Of a DNA stretch of 64,000 nt, positions 44,172 to 52,593 are shown piece by piece. The notes under the pieces were generated by a model, which did not search any database, was not told the DNA's origin, and worked only from the letters and a program-made list of their open reading frames with translations. The stretch comes from Planctomycetota bacterium. Lineage in GTDB: Bacteria; Planctomycetota; SZUA-567; H5-PLA8. The translations under genes were made by a program, and so were the position numbers. Where the stretch lies: assembly GCA_016200135.1 (NCBI GenBank), contig JACQFI010000137.1:1-64000 (forward strand), read 5' to 3'. Every line of letters starts with the position of its first letter. Within the stretch, counting starts at the first letter, position 1.

Positions 44172-45239
44172 TCATTTCAGCAATCGCCCCACGATCCGCA
44201 GCACCTCGTCGATCTGCGCCCGCGTGACGTCGCGGTGCGTGACCATGCGCACGCGGGTTCCCAGCGCCAGGCAGCGCGCGCCCTCGGCGCTGAGCGCCCC
44301 CGCCAGCCAGGCCGCGTCGCCTTTGGGTCCGCGGTACTCGAAGAAGAGGATGTTCGTCTGCACCGTCTCGAGGTCCACCGCGATGCCGGGCAGTTCCGCG
44401 AGGCCCTCCGCGAGGCGGCGGCAGTTCGCGTGGTCTTCGGCAAGGCGGGCGGTCATCGGCTCGGAGATCGAGAGCAACCCGCACGCGGCCAGCACGCCAA
44501 CCTGGCGCATGCCGCCGCCGAGCATTTTTCGCAGCGCATGCGCCTGCACGATCGCATCTTTCTTGCCGCAGATTACAGACCCCGCCGGCGCACAGAGGCC
44601 CTTCGAGAGGCAGAAGCTGACGCTGTCCGCGACCGCGGCCAGTTCGCGCGCCGGGACTTTAAGCGCCACGGCGGCGTTAAAGAGGCGCGCGCCATCCAGA
44701 TGCACCTTGATCCACGGCGCTTTGGCGCGCGCGGCATCCGCGACCGCGCGCATCTCTGCGGCGGTCTGAACCGTGCCGCCGCAGAAGTTGTTGGTGTTCT
44801 CCAGGCAGAGCAGGCTGGTGGTCGCGTGGTGCGAGTTCCCGCCCGGCAGGCCGTGGCCCTTGTGAATGCTGCGCACGATCTCCGCCGCGTCCAGCCGCCC
44901 GAAACGGTCCACCTTGAGGGGCCACTTGTTTACCTGCGCGCAGCGCGCATACGCCGCGGCCTCGGCGGTGTGGATGTGGCTGTTCTCCGCGACGAGGATC
45001 TCGCTGCCCGCCGGCGCCTGCATCATCACGGAGATCAGGTTGCCCATGCAGCCGGTGGGCACAAAGATCGCGGCTTCCTTGCCGAGCAGTTCAGCGGCGC
45101 GCTCCTGCAGCCGGTTTACGGTGGGATCGTCGCCGAAGACGTCGTCGCCGACCTCGGCCTCGGCCATGGCGCGGCGCATCTCCGGCGTAGGCGCGGTGAC
45201 GGTGTCGGAGCGGAGATCGATGGGTCTCTTGTTGGGCAT
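44172..45239 (-). CDS. ltaE: Low-specificity L-threonine aldolase
   Basis: A 355-residue fold-type I PLP enzyme that splits threonine or allo-threonine to glycine and acetaldehyde. Family landmarks are DLRSDTVTAPTPEMRRAM at the N-terminus, VGDDVFGDDPTVNRLQ, the PTGCMGNL phosphate loop, the VHLDGARLFNAA strand and the PLP lysine in CLSKGLCAPAGS. Length is normal. It stands alone on the minus strand between unrelated genes. Confidence 0.93.
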   Translation of the reverse strand: MPNKRPIDLRSDTVTAPTPEMRRAMAEAEVGDDVFGDDPTVNRLQERAAELLGKEAAIFVPTGCMGNLISVMMQAPAGSEILVAENSHIHTAEAAAYARCAQVNKWPLKVDRFGRLDAAEIVRSIHKGHGLPGGNSHHATTSLLCLENTNNFCGGTVQTAAEMRAVADAARAKAPWIKVHLDGARLFNAAVALKVPARELAAVADSVSFCLSKGLCAPAGSVICGKKDAIVQAHALRKMLGGGMRQVGVLAACGLLSISEPMTARLAEDHANCRRLAEGLAELPGIAVDLETVQTNILFFEYRGPKGDAAWLAGALSAEGARCLALGTRVRMVTHRDVTRAQIDEVLRIVGRLLK

Positions 45240-45314
45240 GGAAGAAAATGTAAGCCCACCACGCGGTATTTGCCAGGCATTGGAGCCGTGCTGGCGTGTT
45301 AGCTTGGACGTTCG

Positions 45315-46391
45315 TTAAGTATTTTTTGACATGAACTGCGCTTGCACGGTCTTGAGGTCAGAAATCCGCCCCAGCAAAACCACGGTGCAGCCGGGTTCGA
45401 GCAGAAAATCGGCTTTGGGATTGTAATGGAACTTCTCGCCCTTGGGCGCGCGCGCGGCCAGCACGAGGACATCGGCCATGTTTCGCAGGTCCGCCCCCGC
45501 CAGCGTCTTGCCTTGGACCGCGGACCCTGGCACCACCGTCACTTCCTCAAAGCGAAAGCTCTCCGTCGTATCCCGCAGCATCGAATCCAGAAACGTCACG
45601 ACCGTGGGCCGGACCAGTTCGCTGACGAGCCGTAAGCCGCCGATGGCCGTGGGGTTCACGGTCGAGTTCGCGCCGGCGGAGAGCAGTTTGACCGCGGCGC
45701 GCGGGTCTACGACTTTGCTGACAATGCGGAGTTTGGGGTTCAGCCGCCGCGCGGTGAGCGTGATGTAAAGATTATCCTTGTCGTCGGTGAGGCACGCGAT
45801 GAGCCCTTCGGCGCGCTCGATGCCGGCCGCGGTGAGCACGTCGTCGTCGTCGGCGTGGCCCACGATATAGGGAAAAGCGCCCAGGTGCTCGCACGCGAGT
45901 TCCAGGCGCTCGTGCTCGCGATCCACCGCCACGAAGGGGCGCAGCGTCCGCGAAAGTTCCTCGACGATGTGGAACCCCGTCGTGCCGACACCGCAGACGA
46001 TGATGTGCCCCTGCATTCCCGCGATCTGCTTCTGCATGCGCCGCCTCCGGAACGTTCGGCCAAACATACCGTCCACGATCATGCCGGTCACGTTCGAGAT
46101 TACGAACGCCGGCACGCCCACGCCCGCAATCGCGAGCAGCATGGTAAAGATCTCGGCCAGCGGTGCGCTCTTGAGATTCAGCACGTCGCCGTAGCCGATC
46201 GTCGAGAGCGTAATGACGACCATGAAGAGGCAGTTGATAAAGGTCCAGTCGTCCCGGCCGTAATACCGGCCCAGCCCCATATAAACAAAAGTGCTGAGGA
46301 TCGTGAGGCCCAGCAGGATGAGGAGGCCCCAGGCCAGCCAGCGAAAGGGATCGTAACGGCCGGGCTTTTTCGAGGGCTTGCGTTCGTTCAA
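45315..46391 (-). CDS. Potassium channel with TrkA-N/RCK regulatory domain
   Basis: A 358-residue two-helix K+ channel: TM1 WLAWGLLILLGLTILSTFVY, selectivity filter TLSTIGYGDV, TM2 around EIFTMLLAIAGVGVPAFVI, then an RCK domain with the Rossmann loop VCGVGTTGFHIVEEL and a TrkA-C-like end. It would conduct K+ under nucleotide or ion gating. The TTG at 46391, with GGAG upstream, lies just after the anmK stop and is preferred; the longer frame overlaps anmK. Confidence 0.87.
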   Translation of the reverse strand: MNERKPSKKPGRYDPFRWLAWGLLILLGLTILSTFVYMGLGRYYGRDDWTFINCLFMVVITLSTIGYGDVLNLKSAPLAEIFTMLLAIAGVGVPAFVISNVTGMIVDGMFGRTFRRRRMQKQIAGMQGHIIVCGVGTTGFHIVEELSRTLRPFVAVDREHERLELACEHLGAFPYIVGHADDDDVLTAAGIERAEGLIACLTDDKDNLYITLTARRLNPKLRIVSKVVDPRAAVKLLSAGANSTVNPTAIGGLRLVSELVRPTVVTFLDSMLRDTTESFRFEEVTVVPGSAVQGKTLAGADLRNMADVLVLAARAPKGEKFHYNPKADFLLEPGCTVVLLGRISDLKTVQAQFMSKNT

Positions 46392-46407
46392 GAACCGTCT
46401 CCGCGCG

Positions 46408-47625
46408 CTAAGGCGGCGTGATCTGGCCGAGAATGCGCGGGCCCTGCGCGCCGGTGACCGTGGGCAGGTTGCCCGGGTTGCCGAGGATCGTCTCGCGTGC
46501 CAGGATCGCAAAGGCGATCGCTTCTTTGGCTTTAATCGGCATCCCATAATCGTCGGAAAGCGCGATCGGTGCCCCGCCGAATTCTTTCTTCATGCGCGTC
46601 ATTAGCGTCGCGTTCAGCGCGCCGCCGCCCGAGAGGATGATCTCGTCCACCGACCCCTTGAGCAGCAGGTACTTTTTATACGCGTCGGCCAGCGTGATGG
46701 CGGTAAAGTCCGTGGCCGTGCGCAGGATGTCGGTCGGCTTGACGCTGCGCCCGATGCCCCAGTCGAAGATCTGGTTCGCGTACAACGCGCCGAATTCCTC
46801 GCGCCCCGTCGACTTCGGCGGCGCCATCTGCAAATACGGGTGCTTGAGCAGTTCGCCCAGGATGTAACCGTCCACCTGTCCCTTCGCGCCGGTCTCGCCG
46901 TTCTTGTCGTAGCGCATCTTGCCCTGCGTCATGCGCTGGATCAGCGCGTCGATGATCATGTTTCCGGGCCCGCTGTCGAAGGCGAGGACATCTTCCGGCT
47001 TGCATTTCTTGGGCAGGTACGTCATGTTCGAGATGCCGCCGATATTGATCACGGCGCGCGTGCGCTCGGGATGCGAGAAGCACAGGTAATCGACGTACGG
47101 CACCAGTGGCGCACCCTGGCCGCCCGCGGCCATGTCGCGCGCACGGAAGTTCGAGATCACCGGGACATTCAGGCGCTCGGCGATCATCGCGGGCTCGCCG
47201 ATCTGGAGCGTCGATCCGTGGCGCTGCATGCGGCCGGTGGTGTTGATGCCAGTCTCCAGCCGCGGCGGAAGGTGCGCCACCGTCTGCCCGTGCGTGCCGA
47301 CGAGATCGACATCCGTGGGCTTGAGCCCGGCGCGCTCAATGATGTTCTCCGCCGCGCGGCCGAAGGTGTCCCCTACCCGGAAATTCAGCCGGCAGAGTTC
47401 GTCCGTGTGCCCGATTTTCGGGTTGCTGATATCGAGCACCTTCTTCTGCAGATCTTCCGAGTAAGGCTCCGAATGGTATGCGAGCAGTTTCACCTTGAGC
47501 TCGCCCTGCCCATGCCCGGAGAGTTCGCAGAGCGCCGCGTCCACGCCATCGCAACTCGTCCCCGAGATCAGCCCGATGACCTTCATCGTATCTTTTTCGA
47601 GGAGTTTCTTCAGGGGTTCCAACAT
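46408..47625 (-). CDS. anmK: Anhydro-N-acetylmuramic acid kinase
   Basis: A 405-residue sugar kinase of the ASKHA fold used in cell-wall recycling: it hydrolyses and phosphorylates 1,6-anhydro-MurNAc to MurNAc-6-phosphate. Signature motifs are GLISGTSCDGVDAA (family start), GTHGQTVAHLP, VPYVDYLCF, FDSGPGNMIIDALI and ILSGGGALN. GGAGGG lies 9 bases before ATG 47625; an ATG at 47586 is an alternative. 16 bases separate it from the K+ channel gene. Confidence 0.93.
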   Translation of the reverse strand: MLEPLKKLLEKDTMKVIGLISGTSCDGVDAALCELSGHGQGELKVKLLAYHSEPYSEDLQKKVLDISNPKIGHTDELCRLNFRVGDTFGRAAENIIERAGLKPTDVDLVGTHGQTVAHLPPRLETGINTTGRMQRHGSTLQIGEPAMIAERLNVPVISNFRARDMAAGGQGAPLVPYVDYLCFSHPERTRAVINIGGISNMTYLPKKCKPEDVLAFDSGPGNMIIDALIQRMTQGKMRYDKNGETGAKGQVDGYILGELLKHPYLQMAPPKSTGREEFGALYANQIFDWGIGRSVKPTDILRTATDFTAITLADAYKKYLLLKGSVDEIILSGGGALNATLMTRMKKEFGGAPIALSDDYGMPIKAKEAIAFAILARETILGNPGNLPTVTGAQGPRILGQITPP

Positions 47626-47809
47626 CGCTTAAGACCCTCCGCGCCGCGCGCCGTCACTTGGAACGGGCGCCGCCGCCAAGCCTACGCGCTGCATGCGCTG
47701 GCCCTATACTACAGGAGTTGCGCGGTCGCTCCAGTTGTTTGAGCCCAGTGCCGGATTCCGGCTTCCGAAACCGCGCCGGCAGCCTGCCGTGGCGAATACA
47801 AAGTTCGAC

Positions 47810-47837
47810 TTGAGGTGGAAGGACCATCCCGTATGAT
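47810..47837 (+). promoter_or_regulatory. Promoter of the tRNA-Leu gene
   Basis: TTGAGG (47810-47815) and TATGAT (47832-47837) are 16 bases apart; transcription would start near 47844, about 25 bases before the tRNA. Confidence 0.55.
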
Positions 47838-47868
47838 ACGCAGCCCCGAAAGGGAGTCCGCACTCCAT

Positions 47869-47955
47869 GCCCAGGTGGCGGAACTGGCAGACGCGCTAGC
47901 TTCAGGAGCTAGTGCCCGCAAGGGCTTGGAGGTTCAAATCCTCTCCTGGGCACCA
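47869..47955 (+). tRNA. tRNA-Leu (anticodon CAG)
   Basis: A class II tRNA. The acceptor stem GCCCAGG / CCTGGGC is perfect, the anticodon loop is TTCAGGA on a GCTAGC stem, the long variable arm TGCCCGCAAGGGCTT is typical of leucine tRNA, and the T-loop GGTTCAAATC is standard. ACCA is encoded at the 3' end (47952-47955). Confidence 0.96.
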
Positions 47956-48007
47956 TGATAGAGCGTTGATCGAGAATGATTGGTCGGCGCTTGAGTAGCT
48001 GAAGCGG

Positions 48008-49639
48008 CTACGGCTGTTCTTCCTTCACGGCCTTCTTGCGCAAATCGTCCAGTTCGGCCTGGGCTTTGTCCACATCGAGTTTCGCGGCGTATTCGCGGCG
48101 CAGGGCGTCCGCGAGTTGCTTGCGCAGTTCGGCCTCGATGGGATCCGCTTCCTTCACCTCGCCCTTCTTCTTGCCGTTATCGTCCAATTGCCGTTCGAGC
48201 GCGTTGCTGAAAAGCATGGCCTCAGCGTGGCGCTGCCGGGCGGCGCGCAGGCGTTCGGACGCCTGGCGCAGGCCCTTAAGTTCGTCCTTGAGTTTTCGGA
48301 TCCATTCGTCGGGATCGGGCTTGTCTTCCTCTTCCGGCTTGGTCTTCGCGTTGGGACTGGTGCCGATCTTGACCGCCGGATCGTCCGTATTGGCCGCGTT
48401 CGGCGCTGCAGGGGGCATCTTGGGCGCGTCCGGAGCAGGTCCTTGCGCGACCTTCACTTCCGGAGGTGCGGGCGGTTTGTCGGCCGGCGGCTTGGCCGGA
48501 TCGTTCTTGGGCGCGGCGGCCACTTTGTCCTGGATGCTCGCCCACCAATCGCGCCAAGGCTTCAGTTCCTTGCCGAGGTTCTTTCCCGCGAAGGCCGCGA
48601 GCAGCGTCATGATCTCTTCGTTAGGCGTCCTCTCGTACGCTTCGATCAGCCGCGGGACTGCCTGGAGCCCGGCGCGCCGGATCAACCCGCCTGCACGCGC
48701 CTTCACTACCGGATTCTGTCCATAGAGAACGGGGATGAGCGTGTCGAGCGAGGTCGCGCCGTACCCGGCGATCAGGTCCTCGGCCAGGGTGATGAACTTG
48801 CCGTTGCGGTTGTTGACGCCCGGGGAGGCGATCATGCGATCAAAGGCGATCTGGTCGAGCTTGCGGTTCAGTTCGTCTTCTTCTTTTTCCAAATTGGTCT
48901 TCTCGGGCTCGGCGGGCTTCTGGTTCAGGCGGCCGCGGATCTCGGCGCTGCGGGCCTTGTGCTTCTCCTTTTCCGCGTCGAGTTGCGCGACGCGGGCTTC
49001 CGCCGCCGAGCCGCTGTAGCGGATCTGTTCTTCCAGCTTCTGCCACATGTACGGAAGCACTTCCTTGGCGGGCAGGTCCTTGAGGATATCGAGGAACTCC
49101 GTGCGCATCTGTTCGATGCCGCAGCGGAAGACCGAGCGCAGATCTTTAGTCTGGTTCACGACCGAGATCGCGAGCAGCCCGTCCACCACGTCGGCGATGA
49201 ACGACTTGCGCCGCAGCACGAAGTCGTTGACGTTCTCCTCGTGCTTGCGCGCCTCGCGGTCGAGCTCCGCGTCCTTGATGAGCTTCTTCAATTCCTGTTT
49301 GCGCTTAGCGTCCTGGCTCTTGCGATACTCGTCGAGCAGCGCATCGACTTTTTTCTTGAGCAGATCGTCGTCGGGCAGAGCGTCCGGCTTGTTGCTTGGG
49401 TCGCCGGTCGATCCGAGTTCCTTGCGAATGTGCTCGTACAGTTCCTTGGGGCTCGCGAAGGGCGCGGGCGGCGCAGTCGTGGTGGTGGAGATGGGTGTGC
49501 CCGGCGGTGGCGGTCCGGGCGGCCGGACGTATGGGCCATCGGCCAGAGCAGGAATGCTAAAAATACCCACTAGCACTAGCGCAACCGTTCCCGCGGCTAC
49601 CCATAAGCTGCCAAAATGCTTGAGGTTACGAATCGACAT
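48008..49639 (-). CDS. Exported coiled-coil protein with HEAT-like segment
   Basis: A 543-residue protein: N-terminal hydrophobic anchor or signal (WVAAGTVALVLVGIFSIPALA), a Pro/Thr-rich linker, charged coiled coils (about 90-250), a HEAT-like stretch (PVLYGQNPVVKARAGGLIRRAG…VPRLIEAYERTPNEEIM, in parts), a Pro/Ala linker and a final long coiled coil (about 440-540). No catalytic motif is seen. Such proteins are common in Planctomycetes-like envelopes. It precedes the tRNA gene and follows the VIT-VWA gene on the same strand. Confidence 0.6.
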   Translation of the reverse strand: MSIRNLKHFGSLWVAAGTVALVLVGIFSIPALADGPYVRPPGPPPPGTPISTTTTAPPAPFASPKELYEHIRKELGSTGDPSNKPDALPDDDLLKKKVDALLDEYRKSQDAKRKQELKKLIKDAELDREARKHEENVNDFVLRRKSFIADVVDGLLAISVVNQTKDLRSVFRCGIEQMRTEFLDILKDLPAKEVLPYMWQKLEEQIRYSGSAAEARVAQLDAEKEKHKARSAEIRGRLNQKPAEPEKTNLEKEEDELNRKLDQIAFDRMIASPGVNNRNGKFITLAEDLIAGYGATSLDTLIPVLYGQNPVVKARAGGLIRRAGLQAVPRLIEAYERTPNEEIMTLLAAFAGKNLGKELKPWRDWWASIQDKVAAAPKNDPAKPPADKPPAPPEVKVAQGPAPDAPKMPPAAPNAANTDDPAVKIGTSPNAKTKPEEEDKPDPDEWIRKLKDELKGLRQASERLRAARQRHAEAMLFSNALERQLDDNGKKKGEVKEADPIEAELRKQLADALRREYAAKLDVDKAQAELDDLRKKAVKEEQP

Positions 49640-49729
49640 CCGCAGACCCCCTGGTCCAGCGCATCTAAGACCAGTCTATCCAAGGGGTTCTTAGAAGAAA
49701 AGGACCTGTATGCCTAGGTTATGAAACCA

Positions 49730-49764
49730 CACGGGCAGAGCGCCATGAATACGCACTGCCCGTG
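49730..49764 (-). terminator. Possible stem-loop after the VIT-VWA gene
   Basis: Perfect 9-base arms CACGGGCAG and CTGCCCGTG separated by 17 bases lie 30 bases beyond the stop of the VIT-VWA gene. There is no strong T-run afterwards (GTGGTTTC), so termination is possible but not certain. Confidence 0.4.
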
Positions 49765-49793
49765 AGCAAAACCTTGGGAACTTCCCGGCATTC

Positions 49794-52316
49794 CTACTTC
49801 GTTTCTTTTTCCACCGCAGCGGGTTCGATCTGGTAGGTCACGCCATCCGCCACGACCAGGATGCGTCCGCCCAGCGCCAGCACGGAGCCCATCTCCGGAT
49901 GCTTCTTCATCAATTCGAAGTACTCCTTCGAGAACGCCTGAACTTCGGTCGGCTTCACCTTCTCGTCGGCTTTAAAGGCCGAGTCGATCCACATGCCGGA
50001 GCGGAAGTAAAAGGTGCGCTCGCCGATCCGCTTCATGGCCTGTTCCTGCGCGGCGGCCAGCGTTTCCATATGGTCGGAGAGCTCGGCGTCGGTGGCGCGG
50101 CCATCGCCCTTCTTGCCGGCGGACCAGGCGCGGTTCTGCAACTTGCGGGCCTCGTCGGCGTTGCGGTTGCCGCTCGGTTCGGACTTGGCGTCGGGCTTGG
50201 CGGCCACGGCGTTGGAGGCTTCCTTGAGATCCCGCTCCGTTTCGGCCAGCGCCACCGCCAACTCGCCGCTGTTCTGCTGTTGCGCCTGCTTCGCGACCTG
50301 GCCGGCCTGTTCCAGGGCTTTGTCTTTTGCCTCGCTCAAACGCTTCGTGGCCGCGCCGGGCGCCTCACCGGCTTCTGCGCGCTCCTCTTCGACCGGCCGC
50401 GCGAAGCCGCCGCCCATGCCAGCCTGGGGAGCCGGGCCGCCGCGAAAGCGGCCGTCGCGGACTTCCATGCCGGGCTCCACCACGAGCTGGCTCGTGTACG
50501 GCGTGACGATGCCGTGGAGCTGCGAGAGCTTGACGATCTCGTCGATGGTCTCCTGGTTCTGGCCGTTCAGGCGCACGTCTTCGATCAAGTGCCCGATCTT
50601 GCGCATCGCCCAGACGCGGGGCAGAAAGCTGCTGTCGCGCTCTTGCGAAGGCCATTCCACGTTGATCTTGATCTCTTTCGTCTCGCCGCCGACATTGCCG
50701 CGCAGGGTGATCGTGCCGGGGCCCGTGCCCTTGTAGCGGCCGAAGAGCAGAATCTCGGAGCCCTTGAACAGGGCCGGAATCTTCTTCGGATAGAGGCTGT
50801 TCACTTTGGCGTCCGAGCCGAAGTCGAAGGTCACGTTGGTCATCACAGGATTCTTGATCTTGGCGTAGAAGTCGCTCATCTTGAGTTCGAGGTCTTCCTT
50901 GGGGGCGACGTACGCGCTGGCGCCTTCGTGATCGACGGCGATGCGGTCGAGCAGGTGCGTGTTCACGTCCGTGCCGACGCCGAAGTTGAAGATACGCGCC
51001 TTGGCTTTGTTGCACTGCTCGACGTCCTTCAGGATCGAGCCCGCGTCGGTGACGCCCACGCTCGGCAGGCCGTCGGTCATGAAGATCACCAGCTTGGCCT
51101 TGGCCGGCCCGTCGGTGAAGTCGTTGGCCAGCGCGGCGCGCAGGGCGTCGTCGATGGCCGTGCCGCCGGTGGCCTCGATCGTTTCCACCGCCGCGAGCGC
51201 CTTCTTGACGTTGTCCTTATTGGCTTCGAGCATCTTGCCGTCGCTGAGCGCGTTGACGGACGTGGAGAACGTAATCAGGTTGAAGCGGTCCTGCGGGTTG
51301 AGCTGGCTGAGGCAGAACGTAAGCGCCTTCTTGGCCTGCTCGATCTTCTCGCCGGCCATCGAGCCCGACGTATCGAGCACGAAGACGATCTCCTTCGAGA
51401 CGATCTTCGTCTTTTCGAGCTGGTCGTCGGGCCGGCCGATGAGCATGAAGTAGCCGTCGTCGCCGCCCGCCGAACTCGGCATGCGGTGCGCGACCATGCG
51501 CAGCGCCACGTCTTCCGTGCTGGGCGCATAGTAGAGGCGGAAATCCTGGTCGGTCGAGAGGTTCGTGTCGCTGAGCTTGACCACGGCGGTATGCGAATCG
51601 GGGCGCTCGACGTTGACCTTGTGGCTGGGGCTGTACACGGGTCCGATGGCGCTCTTGCTGCGGATCACGCACTCGAACTGGAACTTCTCCACGCCGCGCT
51701 GATAAAGCTGCGAGCCGGCGAGGATGTGGCGGAAGTCGTAGAGTCCGTTCACCGGCGCGAGGACCTGGTCGTAGCTGAACTTCAGGCGCCGCTCTTGATT
51801 CGGCGGAATGGGGAAGACGCGCGCTTCGTACAGGTTCTCGCCCGCGAAGCGCAGCAGGGCCGGGTCGCGGCGTTGCGTCACGATGGACTCGTAAATCTGC
51901 TGGGCTTCGGTGGCGTTGTAGAGCTTGCCTTCGACCATCTCGTCGTTCATCGAGAGCGCCGACTTGTTGATGCTGGAGCCCTTGGGCAGCGGGATCATCA
52001 CGCGGACTTCAAGGTTCTGGCCGGAGAGGTTCAGGAAGCTCTGCTCGATGGTGGTGGTGGCAATGTTCTCTTCGATGCGCACGTCCACGCGCGAGTTTGT
52101 CACGCGGAACGGCAGGTCGCTGGGCAGTGGCGGACGCCAGACCGTGGGCCGGGTCGCGACCTTGTCCACCTCCGGCGGTGATGGCGGCGTCTCGACCACG
52201 GTGGCCTTCCGGTCCGTGGGAACGAAGAGCACCTCCGCGCTGGCGTGCCGCGCGACCGAGAGCGCCGCGACCGCAACCAGGACCAGCATCGTGAATTCAA
52301 GCTTGCCTACACGCAT
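49794..52316 (-). CDS. Exported VIT and von Willebrand factor A domain protein
   Basis: An 840-residue protein with a signal peptide (MLVLVAVAALSVARHASA region). A VIT domain (about 65-195; IATTTIEQSFLNLSGQNLEV, FPIPPNQERRLKFSY, in parts) is followed by a VWA domain with an intact MIDAS (VLDTSGSMAGEK; the GGTA threonine; FMTDGLPS). The C-terminal third holds coiled coil and low-complexity segments rich in Lys/Ala/Glu. VIT-VWA proteins bind proteins in a metal-dependent way, like inter-alpha-trypsin inhibitor heavy chains. ATG 52316 has GAGGGGG about 8 bases upstream; a second ATG at 52322 is possible. Confidence 0.85.
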   Translation of the reverse strand: MRVGKLEFTMLVLVAVAALSVARHASAEVLFVPTDRKATVVETPPSPPEVDKVATRPTVWRPPLPSDLPFRVTNSRVDVRIEENIATTTIEQSFLNLSGQNLEVRVMIPLPKGSSINKSALSMNDEMVEGKLYNATEAQQIYESIVTQRRDPALLRFAGENLYEARVFPIPPNQERRLKFSYDQVLAPVNGLYDFRHILAGSQLYQRGVEKFQFECVIRSKSAIGPVYSPSHKVNVERPDSHTAVVKLSDTNLSTDQDFRLYYAPSTEDVALRMVAHRMPSSAGGDDGYFMLIGRPDDQLEKTKIVSKEIVFVLDTSGSMAGEKIEQAKKALTFCLSQLNPQDRFNLITFSTSVNALSDGKMLEANKDNVKKALAAVETIEATGGTAIDDALRAALANDFTDGPAKAKLVIFMTDGLPSVGVTDAGSILKDVEQCNKAKARIFNFGVGTDVNTHLLDRIAVDHEGASAYVAPKEDLELKMSDFYAKIKNPVMTNVTFDFGSDAKVNSLYPKKIPALFKGSEILLFGRYKGTGPGTITLRGNVGGETKEIKINVEWPSQERDSSFLPRVWAMRKIGHLIEDVRLNGQNQETIDEIVKLSQLHGIVTPYTSQLVVEPGMEVRDGRFRGGPAPQAGMGGGFARPVEEERAEAGEAPGAATKRLSEAKDKALEQAGQVAKQAQQQNSGELAVALAETERDLKEASNAVAAKPDAKSEPSGNRNADEARKLQNRAWSAGKKGDGRATDAELSDHMETLAAAQEQAMKRIGERTFYFRSGMWIDSAFKADEKVKPTEVQAFSKEYFELMKKHPEMGSVLALGGRILVVADGVTYQIEPAAVEKETK

Positions 52317-52593
52317 GTTCATAACCCCCTCAAGGCCCAGCGACGCTCTGTTAGACCCACGCGTACCGGGAAGGTTTCTTAAAAAGGAGCGCTGAACTCC
52401 TTGAGACCGCCCCACTTGTATACCCATGACTGAAGATGCACGACGCGAGCAAACTGTTTGAGATTGATCATCTTGTCCTAATGATCGTAGGTAATTTTAA
52501 CTATTATCCTAATAACAGTAGAATCGACGCCCATTTTCTACTAACATGCGCTGCCTTTACTTTTCAAGCGTTGTTAGCCCGAGGGAGGATCGC
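52317..52593. other. AT-rich divergent promoter gap
   Basis: The 277-base gap serves two divergent genes. A candidate plus-strand promoter has TTTAAC (52496-52501) and TAGAAT (52519-52524), 17 bases apart, about 70 bases before the DUF4914-like start. No hairpin or gene was seen. Confidence 0.35.

Noticed and set aside
49681..49793. Gap after the VIT-VWA gene suspected to hold a small RNA
   Set aside because: Only one stem-loop without a clear promoter or T-run; insufficient to call an RNA gene.
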